Source: Streptomyces sp. NBC_01381
Lineage (GTDB): Bacteria > Actinomycetota > Actinomycetes > Streptomycetales > Streptomycetaceae
Length of the DNA stretch: 64,000 nucleotides
Direction: 5' to 3'
Assembly: GCF_026340305.1 (NCBI RefSeq)
Contig: NZ_JAPEPI010000001.1
Coordinates: 4,216,001 to 4,280,000, forward strand
Made by a program: the position numbers and the translations under genes
Shown here: positions 16,558 through 25,247 of the stretch, one piece after another
Position numbering within the stretch: position 1 is the first letter of the stretch
Layout: every line of letters begins with the position of its first letter
The notes under the pieces: generated by a model
Database searches by the model: none
Told to the model about the DNA's origin: nothing
Seen by the model: the letters and a program-made list of their open reading frames with translations, nothing else

Positions 16558-19500
16558 GGCTGCACCGGCTCCGGATCACCGCCTTCGGCCCCTTCGGCAC
16601 CACCCAGGACATCGACTTCGACGAGCTCTCCGCCGCCGGGCTCTTCCTGCTGCACGGCCCGACCGGCGCCGGGAAGACCTCCGTCCTGGACGCCGTCTGC
16701 TACGGCCTGTACGGCTCGGTGCCGGGACCCCGGCAGGGCGGCGGCCAGGGCGTGACCCTGCGCAGCGACCACGCACAGGCCGGCGCGCGCACGGAGGTGT
16801 GCCTCGAACTCACTGTGGCAGGACGCCGGTTGGAGGTCACCCGGCAGCCGCCCTGGGAGCGCCCGAAGAAGCGCGGCACCGGTACGACCATGGAGAAGGC
16901 GCAGAGCCGGCTGCGCGAGTACGCGGCCGCGGACGCCGGGCACGAGGGCGGATGGAAGGACCTCAGCCGCTCCCACCAGGAGATCGGCGAGGAGATCAGC
17001 CAGCTCCTCGGCATGAGCAAGGAGCAGTTCTGCCAGGTCGTGCTGTTGCCCCAGGGCGACTTCGCGCGCTTCCTGCGGGCCGACGCCGAGGCCCGCGGCA
17101 GACTCCTGGGGCGGCTCTTCGACACCCGCAGGTTCGCCGCGGTCGAGCAGCGCCTGGCCGAGCAGCGGCGTGAGGCCGAGGGTGCGGTGCGCGAGGGCGA
17201 CGCGGAGCTGCTCGCCGACGCGCACCGGATGCAGCAGGCGGCGGGCAGCGACGCCGCCGAGCTGCCGTTGCCCGACCTGTCGCCCGGCGACCCGGGGCTC
17301 GCCGATGCCGTGCTGACGTGGGCCGCCGTGGCCCGCACGAGCGCCCGTGAACGGTGCGCGATCGCACGGTGCGCGCTCACGGCCGCCGAGTCCGGGCAGG
17401 CCGCCGCGGCGCGCCGGTTCGACGACGTACGCGAACTCGACCGGCTGCAAGGGCGGTTCGCCCAGGCCCAGGAGCGAGCCGGGCGGCTTGCGGAACACGC
17501 GGACGATCATCGGCGGAACAAAGACCGCATGGAGCGGTCCCGCAAGGCCGAGACGGTCGCCCCGGCGCTCGGCCTGCGCCGGGCCACCGAGGAGGAACAC
17601 CGGCGCGCCACCGCCGAGGAGGCCCGCGCGCGGGGCCAGCTGCCCGCCACGTTCGCGGACGCCGGGGCCGTGGGACTCGCCGGCGCCGCACGCAAGGCGG
17701 CCGAAGAGCTCGGCGGCCTCGAATCGGCCCGGCGCGCCGAACGCCGCCTCGCCGAACTCGGCACGGAGCGTGTCGCGTTGGAGCGCGAGGAGCGCGCCGA
17801 CGACGAACTGCTGCGGGAGGCCGCGGGCTGGCTCGACGGCTGGGAGGCCAGTCGCGCCGGACTCCAGGGGCGCATCGAGTCCGCCCAGGAAGCGGCCACG
17901 CGCGCGGAACACCTCGCGGGCCAACTGGAGCCCGCCCAGGGCCGGTTGGAGGCGGCGCGCCGCCGCGACCGGCTCGCCGGGGAAGCGGCCCGCGCACACG
18001 AGAGCGCCCTCGCCGCACGGGAGCGCGCCACCGACGCACACGAACACTGGCTCACCCTCAAGGAGCAGCGCCTGGGCGGCATCGCCGCCGAGCTGGCCGC
18101 GGGGCTCACCGACGGCGCCCCGTGCGCGGTGTGCGGATCGGCCGAACACCCGGCGCCCGCACCCAAGTCCGCAGGGCACGTCGACCGCGCCACCGAGGAG
18201 GCCGCCCTCGCCGCCTACCGGCAGGCGGGCGAGCTGAGCACGAAGGCCGATGGGCGCCTCGGCGAGATCCGGGAGGCCCTTGCCGCCGAGGGCGCCGCGG
18301 CATCGGGTGCGGGGACCGCGCCGGACGGTTCGCGTGCCCTTCCCGAATCCCCGCAGGGCCCCTCCGTCGAGGAAATCGCCGCATTTGTCGAGAGGCTGCG
18401 AGCCGAACACGCCGAAGTACGCGACTGCGCCTCCGGTCTGCGCGCCGCCCGGGAAGCCCTCGACAAGGCCGAGCGCGAGCACGACCGCAGGGTCGCCGCG
18501 CGGCATGAGGCCGCACTCAGGGCCTCCTCCCGCGCCACGCGACGCGAGGCGCTCGACCGTGAACAGGAAGCCCTGGAGGCCGAGTTGACCCGGGCGCGGG
18601 GCGCCAGCGGCAGTGTCGCCGCCCGTGCCGCGCAGCTGGAGCGGCAGACGGCGCTCCTGACCGAGGCCTCGGAGGCGGCCCGCACCGCCGACGACACCGC
18701 CCAGCGGCTCAAGGACGCCGACGCGCGACTCGCCGACGCCGCCTTCCGCGCGGGGTTCGACACGCCGGGGGACGCCGCCGGCGCACTCCTGGACGACGAG
18801 CGGCACCGCGCGCTGCAGCACCGCATCGACGCGTGGCAGAACGAGGAGGCGGCGGTACGTTCCCTGCTCGCCGAACCGGACGCGGCCGCCGCCGCACAGC
18901 AGCCGCCAGCCAACCTGCCGGCCGCCCGTGACACGGCCGAACGGGCCGACGCGCGGGCCCGCGCCGCCGCGTCGGCGCTCGACGCGGCGGACCGGCGCCG
19001 CGCCGAACTCGACCGGCTCTCCGCCAGGTCGGCCGCGGGCGCCCGCGGGATCGCCCCGCTGCGTGCCGAGTACGACCGTGTGGCGCGGCTCGCCGGACTC
19101 GCCGCGGGCACCTCGGCGGACAACGAACGCAAGATGCGTCTGGAGTCGTACGTCCTCGCCGCCCGCCTCGAACAGGTCGCGGCCGCCGCGACCGCACGGC
19201 TGCAGCGCATGTCGTCGGGCCGCTACACCCTGGTCCACTCCGACGACCGCACCGGCCGCGGCCGATCCGGCCTCGGACTGCACGTGGTCGACGCGTGGAC
19301 GGGCCGCGAGCGCGACACGTCGACGCTGTCGGGCGGCGAGACGTTCTTCGCCTCGCTCGCCCTCGCGCTCGGCCTCGCCGACGTCGTCACCGACGAGGCC
19401 GGCGGCGTACGCCTCGACACGCTCTTCATCGACGAGGGCTTCGGCAGCCTCGACGACCAGACCCTGGACGAGGTCCTCGACGTACTGGACTCGCTGCGCG

Positions 19501-19622
19501 AGCGGGACCGCAGCGTCGGCATCGTCAGCCACGTCGCGGACCTGCGGCGCCGGGTGCACGCGCAGCTGGAGGTCGAGAAGGGGCGTGCGGGGTCGGTCGT
19601 GCGCCAGCGGGGCGGGGTCTGA
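16554..19622 (+). CDS. sbcC: SbcC ATPase subunit (SMC-like, zinc hook)
   Basis: A 1022-residue Rad50-like ATPase. Walker A GPTGAGKTS lies near residue 36, followed by a QVVLLPQGDFARFL segment near residue 160. Long Ala/Glu/Arg-rich coiled coils flank the zinc hook CAVC (residues 524-527), placed almost exactly mid-protein. The C-terminal half has LSGGETFFASLALALG and Walker B LFIDEGFGSLD. It tethers DNA ends while SbcD cuts. ATG 16554 overlaps the sbcD stop, so the subunits are coupled. Confidence 0.96.
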   Translation: MRLHRLRITAFGPFGTTQDIDFDELSAAGLFLLHGPTGAGKTSVLDAVCYGLYGSVPGPRQGGGQGVTLRSDHAQAGARTEVCLELTVAGRRLEVTRQPPWERPKKRGTGTTMEKAQSRLREYAAADAGHEGGWKDLSRSHQEIGEEISQLLGMSKEQFCQVVLLPQGDFARFLRADAEARGRLLGRLFDTRRFAAVEQRLAEQRREAEGAVREGDAELLADAHRMQQAAGSDAAELPLPDLSPGDPGLADAVLTWAAVARTSARERCAIARCALTAAESGQAAAARRFDDVRELDRLQGRFAQAQERAGRLAEHADDHRRNKDRMERSRKAETVAPALGLRRATEEEHRRATAEEARARGQLPATFADAGAVGLAGAARKAAEELGGLESARRAERRLAELGTERVALEREERADDELLREAAGWLDGWEASRAGLQGRIESAQEAATRAEHLAGQLEPAQGRLEAARRRDRLAGEAARAHESALAARERATDAHEHWLTLKEQRLGGIAAELAAGLTDGAPCAVCGSAEHPAPAPKSAGHVDRATEEAALAAYRQAGELSTKADGRLGEIREALAAEGAAASGAGTAPDGSRALPESPQGPSVEEIAAFVERLRAEHAEVRDCASGLRAAREALDKAEREHDRRVAARHEAALRASSRATRREALDREQEALEAELTRARGASGSVAARAAQLERQTALLTEASEAARTADDTAQRLKDADARLADAAFRAGFDTPGDAAGALLDDERHRALQHRIDAWQNEEAAVRSLLAEPDAAAAAQQPPANLPAARDTAERADARARAAASALDAADRRRAELDRLSARSAAGARGIAPLRAEYDRVARLAGLAAGTSADNERKMRLESYVLAARLEQVAAAATARLQRMSSGRYTLVHSDDRTGRGRSGLGLHVVDAWTGRERDTSTLSGGETFFASLALALGLADVVTDEAGGVRLDTLFIDEGFGSLDDQTLDEVLDVLDSLRERDRSVGIVSHVADLRRRVHAQLEVEKGRAGSVVRQRGGV

Positions 19623-19635
19623 GGCGGGGGCCGTC

Positions 19636-20082
19636 TCAGCGGCCCAGCGGGCGCCTCGGCAGCGGCGACGAGTAGACGACGCTCGTGGTCACCGACCCCA
19701 GGGCGCCGATCCGCCCGGCGACCTCCTCCAGGTGGTTCATCGAGCGCGCCGCGACCTTGATCACGAAGCAGTCGTCGCCCGTGACGTGGTGCGCCTCCAG
19801 GATCTCCGGGGTCACCTCCACCAGATCGTGGAACGGCTTGTAATTGCCGTTGGGATAGCGCAGGCGGACGAACGCGAGGATCGGCAGGCCGAGCCGCTCC
19901 GGGTCCACCACGGCCGCGTACCCCTGGATCACGCCCGCCTCCTCGAGCCGGCGGACCCGTTCGGTGACGGCGCTCGGGGACATGGCGACGGCCCGGGCCA
20001 GCTCGGCATAGCTGGCGCGGCCCTCGCGCTGGAGGACGTCGAGGATGCGCCAGTCGGTGGCGTCCGTGGAATAACCGGTCAT
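19636..20082 (-). CDS. Lrp/AsnC-family regulator
   Basis: A 148-residue regulator. The N-terminal HTH spans residues 8-55 (DWRILDVLQREGRASYAELA), and an effector-binding RAM domain covers 65-140 with HHVTGDDCFVIKVAA. Lrp family members sense amino acids and form octamers. It diverges from a rhodanese gene, which it probably controls. Upstream, TTGATC-N17-TTACCT lies 7 bases before the ATG with no Shine-Dalgarno, so its message is probably leaderless. Confidence 0.92.
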   Translation of the reverse strand: MTGYSTDATDWRILDVLQREGRASYAELARAVAMSPSAVTERVRRLEEAGVIQGYAAVVDPERLGLPILAFVRLRYPNGNYKPFHDLVEVTPEILEAHHVTGDDCFVIKVAARSMNHLEEVAGRIGALGSVTTSVVYSSPLPRRPLGR

Positions 20083-20243
20083 GGGGGAGAGGTAACAGGG
20101 GATTTCCCGGCCGATCAAGGGGTTGACCGGGGAACGGCTATCTGCTGTGCAATGAGCGGCGAAGTGCGGCAAGTGCCGGGGATTCCCCCGCTGATCATCC
20201 CCTACGCCGAGGATCGGCCCTTCAGGGGCGGCCGGCACGCCCG

Positions 20244-20249
20244 TAGATT
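20244..20249 (+). promoter_or_regulatory. -10 element TAGATT, 7 bases before ATG 20257
   Basis: TTCAGG at 20221 and TAGATT with a 17-bp spacer form a fair sigma-70 promoter. The ATG starts 7 bases after the hexamer, so the rhodanese message is probably leaderless. Confidence 0.6.
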
Positions 20250-20256
20250 TCTGGCC

Positions 20257-20763
20257 ATGAGCACTACGACGCAGACCCCGAGCCCCGCCGCCACCGGCGC
20301 CCCCAACTCCGTACTCCGGGTGCCGCCCGCATCGCCGGCCGCGGCCGCCGCGTACTTCGGCGCGAGCCTCGCCTTCCACGCCGACGTGTCCGACGTCGCC
20401 TCGGCACTCGCCGCCGACGGCGACCCCGGCTTCGTCGTGATCGACTCCCGGTCGACCGCGAGCTGGGACCAGGGGCATGTCCCCGGCGCGATCCACCTGC
20501 CGACCGCGCTCATCCCGCAGCAGGCCGAGCAGCTCCTCGACAAGTCCGTCCCCGTGGTCACCTACTGCTGGGGCCCCGGCTGCAACGGCGCAACCCGCGC
20601 CGCCCTCGCCCTCGCCGAACTCGGCTTCCAGGTCAAGGAGATGCTGGGCGGCTTCGAGTACTGGGTGCGCGAGGGCTTCGAGTTCGAGACGTGGGAGGGC
20701 AGCGAGCGGCGCGCCCCGGACCCGCTCACCGCACCCGAGGACGCGGAGGACTGCGGCTGCTGA
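20257..20763 (+). CDS. Rhodanese-domain sulfurtransferase
   Basis: A 168-residue single-domain rhodanese. FVVIDSRSTASWDQGHVPGA lies near residue 60 and the catalytic loop TYCWGPGCNGATRAA near residue 100, where the first Cys is the likely persulfide site. The C-terminus ends in CGC. Rhodaneses move sulfane sulfur to acceptors, but the acceptor is unknown. The protein belongs to the type found beside Lrp regulators (divergent gene at 19636-20082), suggesting control by an amino acid such as cysteine. Confidence 0.9.
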   Translation: MSTTTQTPSPAATGAPNSVLRVPPASPAAAAAYFGASLAFHADVSDVASALAADGDPGFVVIDSRSTASWDQGHVPGAIHLPTALIPQQAEQLLDKSVPVVTYCWGPGCNGATRAALALAELGFQVKEMLGGFEYWVREGFEFETWEGSERRAPDPLTAPEDAEDCGC

Positions 20764-20846
20764 GGTGCGGTGGCCGGGCGCGGCGGCCGGGCGCGGCGCA
20801 TCAACTCCCGTGCGCCCGGGCCCCGTACGGGACATGATGATCTGTC

Positions 20847-21692
20847 ATGCCCCTTCTCCCGCACCCCACCCCTGAAGCCCTGCGGCGCGATCCGCTGCCC
20901 CTGCGCGGGCGCACCGCCCTGGTCACCGGAGCCAGCAGGCGCGGCGGCATCGGCTATGCCGTGGCCCGGCGCCTTGCCGCGTACGGCGCCGGCCTCTATC
21001 TGCATCACCACGTGCCGCACGACGCCGCGATGCCCTGGGGCGCCGACCGTCCGGCGGACGTCGTCGCCGGAGTGCGTGCCGCGCTCGGCGACCCGCGGGC
21101 CCGGGTCCACGACGGGCCCGGCGACCTCGCGGACCCCACCGCACCGGCAGAGCTGATCGCCACGGCCGCCGACGCGCTCGGCGGGCGGATCGACATCCTC
21201 GTCGCCAACCACGCCGCCAGCGGCGACGACGGCACCCTCGACGACATCGACGCCGCCATGCTCGACACCCACTGGGCGGTGGACACCCGCTCGGTGATCC
21301 TGCTGGTGCAGGCGTACGCGCGGCTGCGGGCCACACTGCCGCCCCGCACGTCCGGCGGCCGCGTCGTGATGATGACCTCCGGGCAGGACATCGCGGGCGG
21401 CATGCCCGACGAGATCGCGTACAGCCTCCAGAAGGGGGCGCTCGCATCGGCGACGCGTTCCCTGGCGACGACGCTCGCCGACCTCGCGGTCACGGTGAAC
21501 ACGGTCAACCCGGGCCCGGTGGACACGGATTACCTGACGGGGGACGACTACGCGGCGGTCGCCGCGCGGTTCCCCGCCGGGCGGTGGGGCATGCCCGATG
21601 ATCCGGCCCGGCTCATTGCGTGGCTGGCCACCGATGAAGCCGAGTGGATCACCGGGCAGGTGATCGACTCCGAGGGCGGGTTCCGCCGCTGA
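20847..21692 (+). CDS. SDR-family oxidoreductase
   Basis: A 281-residue short-chain dehydrogenase. The cofactor loop is TGASRRGGIGYAVA near residue 27, NHAAS lies near residue 123, a Ser in MMTSGQD near residue 172 and catalytic YSLQK near residue 190. The C-terminal ITGQVIDSEGGF is typical of FabG-like enzymes. It reduces or oxidises an unknown alcohol or ketone with NAD(P). No operon partner is obvious, since the rhodanese gene ends 83 bases upstream and a convergent gene follows. Confidence 0.9.
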   Translation: MPLLPHPTPEALRRDPLPLRGRTALVTGASRRGGIGYAVARRLAAYGAGLYLHHHVPHDAAMPWGADRPADVVAGVRAALGDPRARVHDGPGDLADPTAPAELIATAADALGGRIDILVANHAASGDDGTLDDIDAAMLDTHWAVDTRSVILLVQAYARLRATLPPRTSGGRVVMMTSGQDIAGGMPDEIAYSLQKGALASATRSLATTLADLAVTVNTVNPGPVDTDYLTGDDYAAVAARFPAGRWGMPDDPARLIAWLATDEAEWITGQVIDSEGGFRR

Positions 21693-21708
21693 GGCGGGCC
21701 CGCCACCC

Positions 21709-23412
21709 TCAGAGCGCCGACAACTCGTCCACCAGGTCATCCAACCCCAGCGACCCCTGCGACAGCGCCGCCATGTGCCACGCCTTCGCGTCGAACGCGT
21801 CGCCGAGCCGCCGCCGTGCGTTCTCCCGGCCGAGCAGCCAGGCGCGCTCGCCCAGCTTGTAGCCGATGGCCTGGCCGGGGATGGAGAGATAGCGGGTCAT
21901 CTCGCTGGCCACGTAGTCCGTGGGGCGGCTGCAGTGTGCGTCGTAGAACTCCTGCGCGAGGTCGGGCGTCCAGCGCTCGCCGGGGCGGAAGGGCGAGTCC
22001 GCCGGGATCTCCAGCTCCAGGTGCATGCCGATGTCGACGATGACCCGCAGCGCGCGCATCATCTGCGCGTCCAGATAGCCGAGCCTGCGCTCCGGGTCGG
22101 TGAGGAACCCGAGCTCGTCCATGAGCCGCTCCGCGTACAGCGCCCAGCCCTCCGCGTTGGCGCTGACGATGCCGAGCGTGGCCTGGTAGCGGGAGAGGTT
22201 CTCGGCGACGTGCGCCCACTGGGCCAGCTGGAGGTGATGGCCGGGCACGCCCTCGTGGTACCAGGTGGAGACCAGGTCGTACACGGGGAAACGGGTCTCG
22301 CCCATCGTCGGCAGCCAGGTCCGCCCCGGCCGCGAGAAGTCCTCGGACGGGCCCGTGTAGTACGGGGCGGCGGCGCCGCCCGGCGGCGCGATGTGCGACT
22401 CCACCTTCCGTACCCGCTCGGCGAGTTCGAAGTGCGTGCCGTCAAGGGCCTCGATCGCCTCGTCCATCAGCTCCTGCAGCCAGACCCGGACCTCGTCCAC
22501 GCCCTCGATGTGCGCGCCGTGCTCGTCGAGGTGGGCGAGCACCACCCACGGCGTGGCCGCGCCCGGGAGGATCTTCTCGCCCTCGGCCCGCATCTCGGCA
22601 AGCAGCCGGTGGAACTCGGACCAGCCGTACGCGTACGCCTCGTCGAGGTCCAGGTCGGCCCCGTTGAAGTGGCGCGACAAGCGGCCGTAGCGCTCTCGGC
22701 CCACCGTGTCGGAGGCACCCTCGATCGCGGGCGCGTAGACGTCCCGCATCCAGTCGCGCAGGGCGACGACGGCCTCGGTGGCGGTGTGCGCGGCGGCGTC
22801 GAGCTCGGCGCGCAACGCGGCCGGGCCGTCCGCGGCGAACTCCTCGAACCAGCCGCGGCCACCGGCACCGGACGTGGCCCATTCGCCGAGCTGCCCGATG
22901 AAGGTGTCGGTGGGGCGCGGAGCGGCGAACAGCTTGCGTTCCAGGCCGAGTTCGAGCGATGCGCGATATCCGGCGTACGCGGCGGGCACCGCCCGCAGCC
23001 GTTCGGCGATCGTCGCCCAGTCCTCTTCCGTCTCGGCCGGCGTCACGGCGAAGATCTCCCGCACCGCGTGCGGGAAGGTGTGCAGATTGCCGACCGCGCG
23101 CAGCCCCTCGTCGGCGTCGTGCATGGCGAGTTCGGCGGTCAGCCGCTCGCGCAGCAGCCGTGCGCAGCGCCGCTCGGCGTCAGTGTCGGCGCCGGGCGCG
23201 CGCTCGGCCTCGTCGAGCCGGGCGAGGGTCGTACGGGCCAGTTCGGCGAGGGCCTCCTGGCCGGCGGGCGAGGCGTCGGGGAGCCTGCTGTGGCTGGCTT
23301 TGACGCCGAGATAGGTGCCCTCGATCGGGTTGAGGGCGATGAGCTCGTCGACGTACGCGTCGGCGATCTGGCGCGGCAGCGGGTTCTGGGCCGGGAGCTT
23401 CGTGTCTGACAT
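21709..23412 (-). CDS. DUF885 zinc-peptidase-like protein
   Basis: A 567-residue protein of the DUF885 family. The HEGVPGHH motif near residue 387 matches the HExxxGHH zinc signature of this carboxypeptidase-like group, and the following helix carries LGIVSANAEGWALYAE with a likely ligand Glu. There is no signal peptide, so it is probably cytoplasmic. The start ATG 23412 gives MSDTKLPAQNPL; longer in-frame starts exist to 23520 but are not needed. The gene converges with the SDR gene, 16 bases apart. Confidence 0.88.
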   Translation of the reverse strand: MSDTKLPAQNPLPRQIADAYVDELIALNPIEGTYLGVKASHSRLPDASPAGQEALAELARTTLARLDEAERAPGADTDAERRCARLLRERLTAELAMHDADEGLRAVGNLHTFPHAVREIFAVTPAETEEDWATIAERLRAVPAAYAGYRASLELGLERKLFAAPRPTDTFIGQLGEWATSGAGGRGWFEEFAADGPAALRAELDAAAHTATEAVVALRDWMRDVYAPAIEGASDTVGRERYGRLSRHFNGADLDLDEAYAYGWSEFHRLLAEMRAEGEKILPGAATPWVVLAHLDEHGAHIEGVDEVRVWLQELMDEAIEALDGTHFELAERVRKVESHIAPPGGAAAPYYTGPSEDFSRPGRTWLPTMGETRFPVYDLVSTWYHEGVPGHHLQLAQWAHVAENLSRYQATLGIVSANAEGWALYAERLMDELGFLTDPERRLGYLDAQMMRALRVIVDIGMHLELEIPADSPFRPGERWTPDLAQEFYDAHCSRPTDYVASEMTRYLSIPGQAIGYKLGERAWLLGRENARRRLGDAFDAKAWHMAALSQGSLGLDDLVDELSAL

Positions 23413-23447
23413 GCGGACATACTCGTACGCGGGACCGGCCCGCGTCA

Positions 23448-23960
23448 TCAAGATTCGCCGCGGGCTTCCCCCGGCTCGGCGGCTTCGGACCGTGGCGGAA
23501 GGAGCGGCCCGCACTCCCACTGCTGGAAGATCAACCGCGTCTCCACGCGCGCCACTTCGCGCCGCGAGGTGAACTCGTCCAGGACGAGCCGCTGCAGATC
23601 GGCCGCGTCGGACACCGCCACGTGCACCAGATAGTCGTCAGGACCCGTGAGGTGGAAGACGGAGCGGGACTCCGGCAGCGCCCTGACCCGCTCCACGAAC
23701 GGACCGACGAGTTCACGCCGGTGTGGCCGGACCTGCACGGAGAGCAACGCCTCCAGGCCGCGGCCGAGTTTCGCCGGATCGAGCCGCAGCTGATGCCCCA
23801 GGATCACGCCGGAGCGCCGCAGCCGGGAGACCCGGTCGAGGCAGGTCGACGGCGCGACGCCGACCTGCACCGCGAGATCGCGGTAGGTGGTCCGGGCATC
23901 GTTCTGCAGCAGCCGCAATATGCGGAGATCCACCGCGTCCAGTACGACATTTTCAGCCAC
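23448..23960 (-). CDS. Lrp/AsnC-family regulator
   Basis: A 170-residue regulator with an HTH (LRILRLLQNDARTTYRDLA, residues 12-30) and a C-terminal ligand domain containing VFHLTGPDDYLVHVAV. GTG 23960 is the start; TACGTT lies 6 bases upstream. It is divergent from the trans-sulfuration PLP enzyme gene across 60 bases, a common Lrp arrangement, and probably controls it in response to a sulfur or branched amino acid. The last about 20 residues are Glu/Ala-rich and disordered. Confidence 0.92.
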   Translation of the reverse strand: MAENVVLDAVDLRILRLLQNDARTTYRDLAVQVGVAPSTCLDRVSRLRRSGVILGHQLRLDPAKLGRGLEALLSVQVRPHRRELVGPFVERVRALPESRSVFHLTGPDDYLVHVAVSDAADLQRLVLDEFTSRREVARVETRLIFQQWECGPLLPPRSEAAEPGEARGES

Positions 23961-23966
23961 TCGCCG

Positions 23967-23972
23967 AACGTA
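23967..23972 (-). promoter_or_regulatory. -10 element TACGTT, 6 bases before GTG 23960
   Basis: A TANNNT hexamer just before the Lrp start with no Shine-Dalgarno between; predicted leaderless message. Confidence 0.45.
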
Positions 23973-24020
23973 GCACGGGATTCAACGACCGGTCATCGGC
24001 CTTTGTTCAGCATCATCGGC

Positions 24021-25247
24021 ATGGACACGAACACGGAACCCCGTACCGGATCCGGCCACCGCGCCCCGACCGCACCGCGCGCCCTGGCCACCGAGGCGGT
24101 GCACGCCGGACGCGACGACCTCGCGGGACTCGGCCTGCACGCCGCACCGATCGACCTGTCCACCACCTATCCCTCGTACGACACCCGGGGCGAGGCCGCG
24201 CGGATCGACGCGTTCGCCGCCGACGGCGCCCTGGACGACGGACCGCCCGTGTACGCCCGCCTGGCGAACCCGACCGTGGCCCGGTTCGAGACCGCGCTCG
24301 CCCGGCTGGAAGGCACCGAGAGCGCGGTCGCGTTCGCGAGCGGCATGGCGGCGCTGTCCGCGGTCCTGCTCGTGCGCGGCGCGGCCGGTCTGCGGCATGT
24401 CGTCGCGGTCCGTCCCTTGTACGGGTGCAGTGATCACCTCTTGACGGCGGGGCTGCTCGGCTCCGAGGTGACCTGGGTCGACCCGGCAGGGATCGCCGAC
24501 GCCATCCGGCCGGACACGGGCCTGGTGATGGTCGAGTCGCCCGCGAACCCGACGCTCGCCGAACTCGACCTGGAGGCGGTGGCCCACGCCTGCGGGACCG
24601 TGCCGCTGCTCGCCGACAACACCTTCGCGACGCCCGTGCTGCAGCGTCCCGTCGAGAGCGGGGCGCGGCTCGTGCTGCACAGCGCCACCAAGTACCTGGG
24701 CGGTCACGGCGACGTCCTGGGCGGTGTGGTGGCCTGCGACGAGGAGTTCGCCCGGCAGCTGCGCCAGGTGCGGTTCGCCACCGGCGGGGTGCTCCATCCG
24801 CTCGCCGGCTATCTGCTCCTTCGGGGCCTTGCCACGCTGCCGGTCCGGGTGCGGGCCGCCTCCGCGAACGCGGCGGAGCTGGCGCGCAGGCTCGCCGCCG
24901 ACCCGCGGGTGGAGCGCGTGCACTATCCGCGGATCGGCGGCGCCATGGTCGCCTTCGAGGTGCGCGGCGACCCGCACGCGGTGACCGCCGGGGTGCGTCT
25001 GATCACCCCGGCGGTCAGCCTCGGCAGCGTGGACACGCTCATCCAGCATCCGGCGTCCATCAGCCACCGCGTCGTGGACCCGGCGGACCGCCGCTCGTCC
25101 GGCGTCAGCGACAGCCTGCTGCGCCTGTCGGCCGGGCTCGAGGACGTCGAGGACCTGTGGCAGGACCTCGACCAGGCGCTCGGCCCGGTCGCCGCTACTC
25201 CGCCCGCTGGGGTTCGAAGCTCGCGTCGTACGGCGGCCGCGAGATGA
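24021..25247 (+). CDS. Trans-sulfuration PLP enzyme (Cys/Met metabolism family)
   Basis: A 408-residue fold-type I PLP enzyme related to cystathionine gamma-synthase and methionine gamma-lyase. ANPTVARFETALARLEGTE lies near residue 90, LADNTFATP near 195 and the PLP lysine in HSATKYLGGHGD near residue 220. The C-terminus carries GSVDTLIQHPASISH, a substrate-binding region. Exact reaction (synthase versus lyase) cannot be decided from sequence. The divergent Lrp gene is its likely regulator. Its last 53 bases overlap the 3' end of the convergent ACT-GNAT gene; the final about 20 residues look like non-conserved extension. Confidence 0.9.
   Translation: MDTNTEPRTGSGHRAPTAPRALATEAVHAGRDDLAGLGLHAAPIDLSTTYPSYDTRGEAARIDAFAADGALDDGPPVYARLANPTVARFETALARLEGTESAVAFASGMAALSAVLLVRGAAGLRHVVAVRPLYGCSDHLLTAGLLGSEVTWVDPAGIADAIRPDTGLVMVESPANPTLAELDLEAVAHACGTVPLLADNTFATPVLQRPVESGARLVLHSATKYLGGHGDVLGGVVACDEEFARQLRQVRFATGGVLHPLAGYLLLRGLATLPVRVRAASANAAELARRLAADPRVERVHYPRIGGAMVAFEVRGDPHAVTAGVRLITPAVSLGSVDTLIQHPASISHRVVDPADRRSSGVSDSLLRLSAGLEDVEDLWQDLDQALGPVAATPPAGVRSSRRTAAAR

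Noticed and set aside
16428..19559. 1043-residue minus-strand frame
   Set aside because: Antisense shadow of sbcC; the sense frame has all ATPase motifs.
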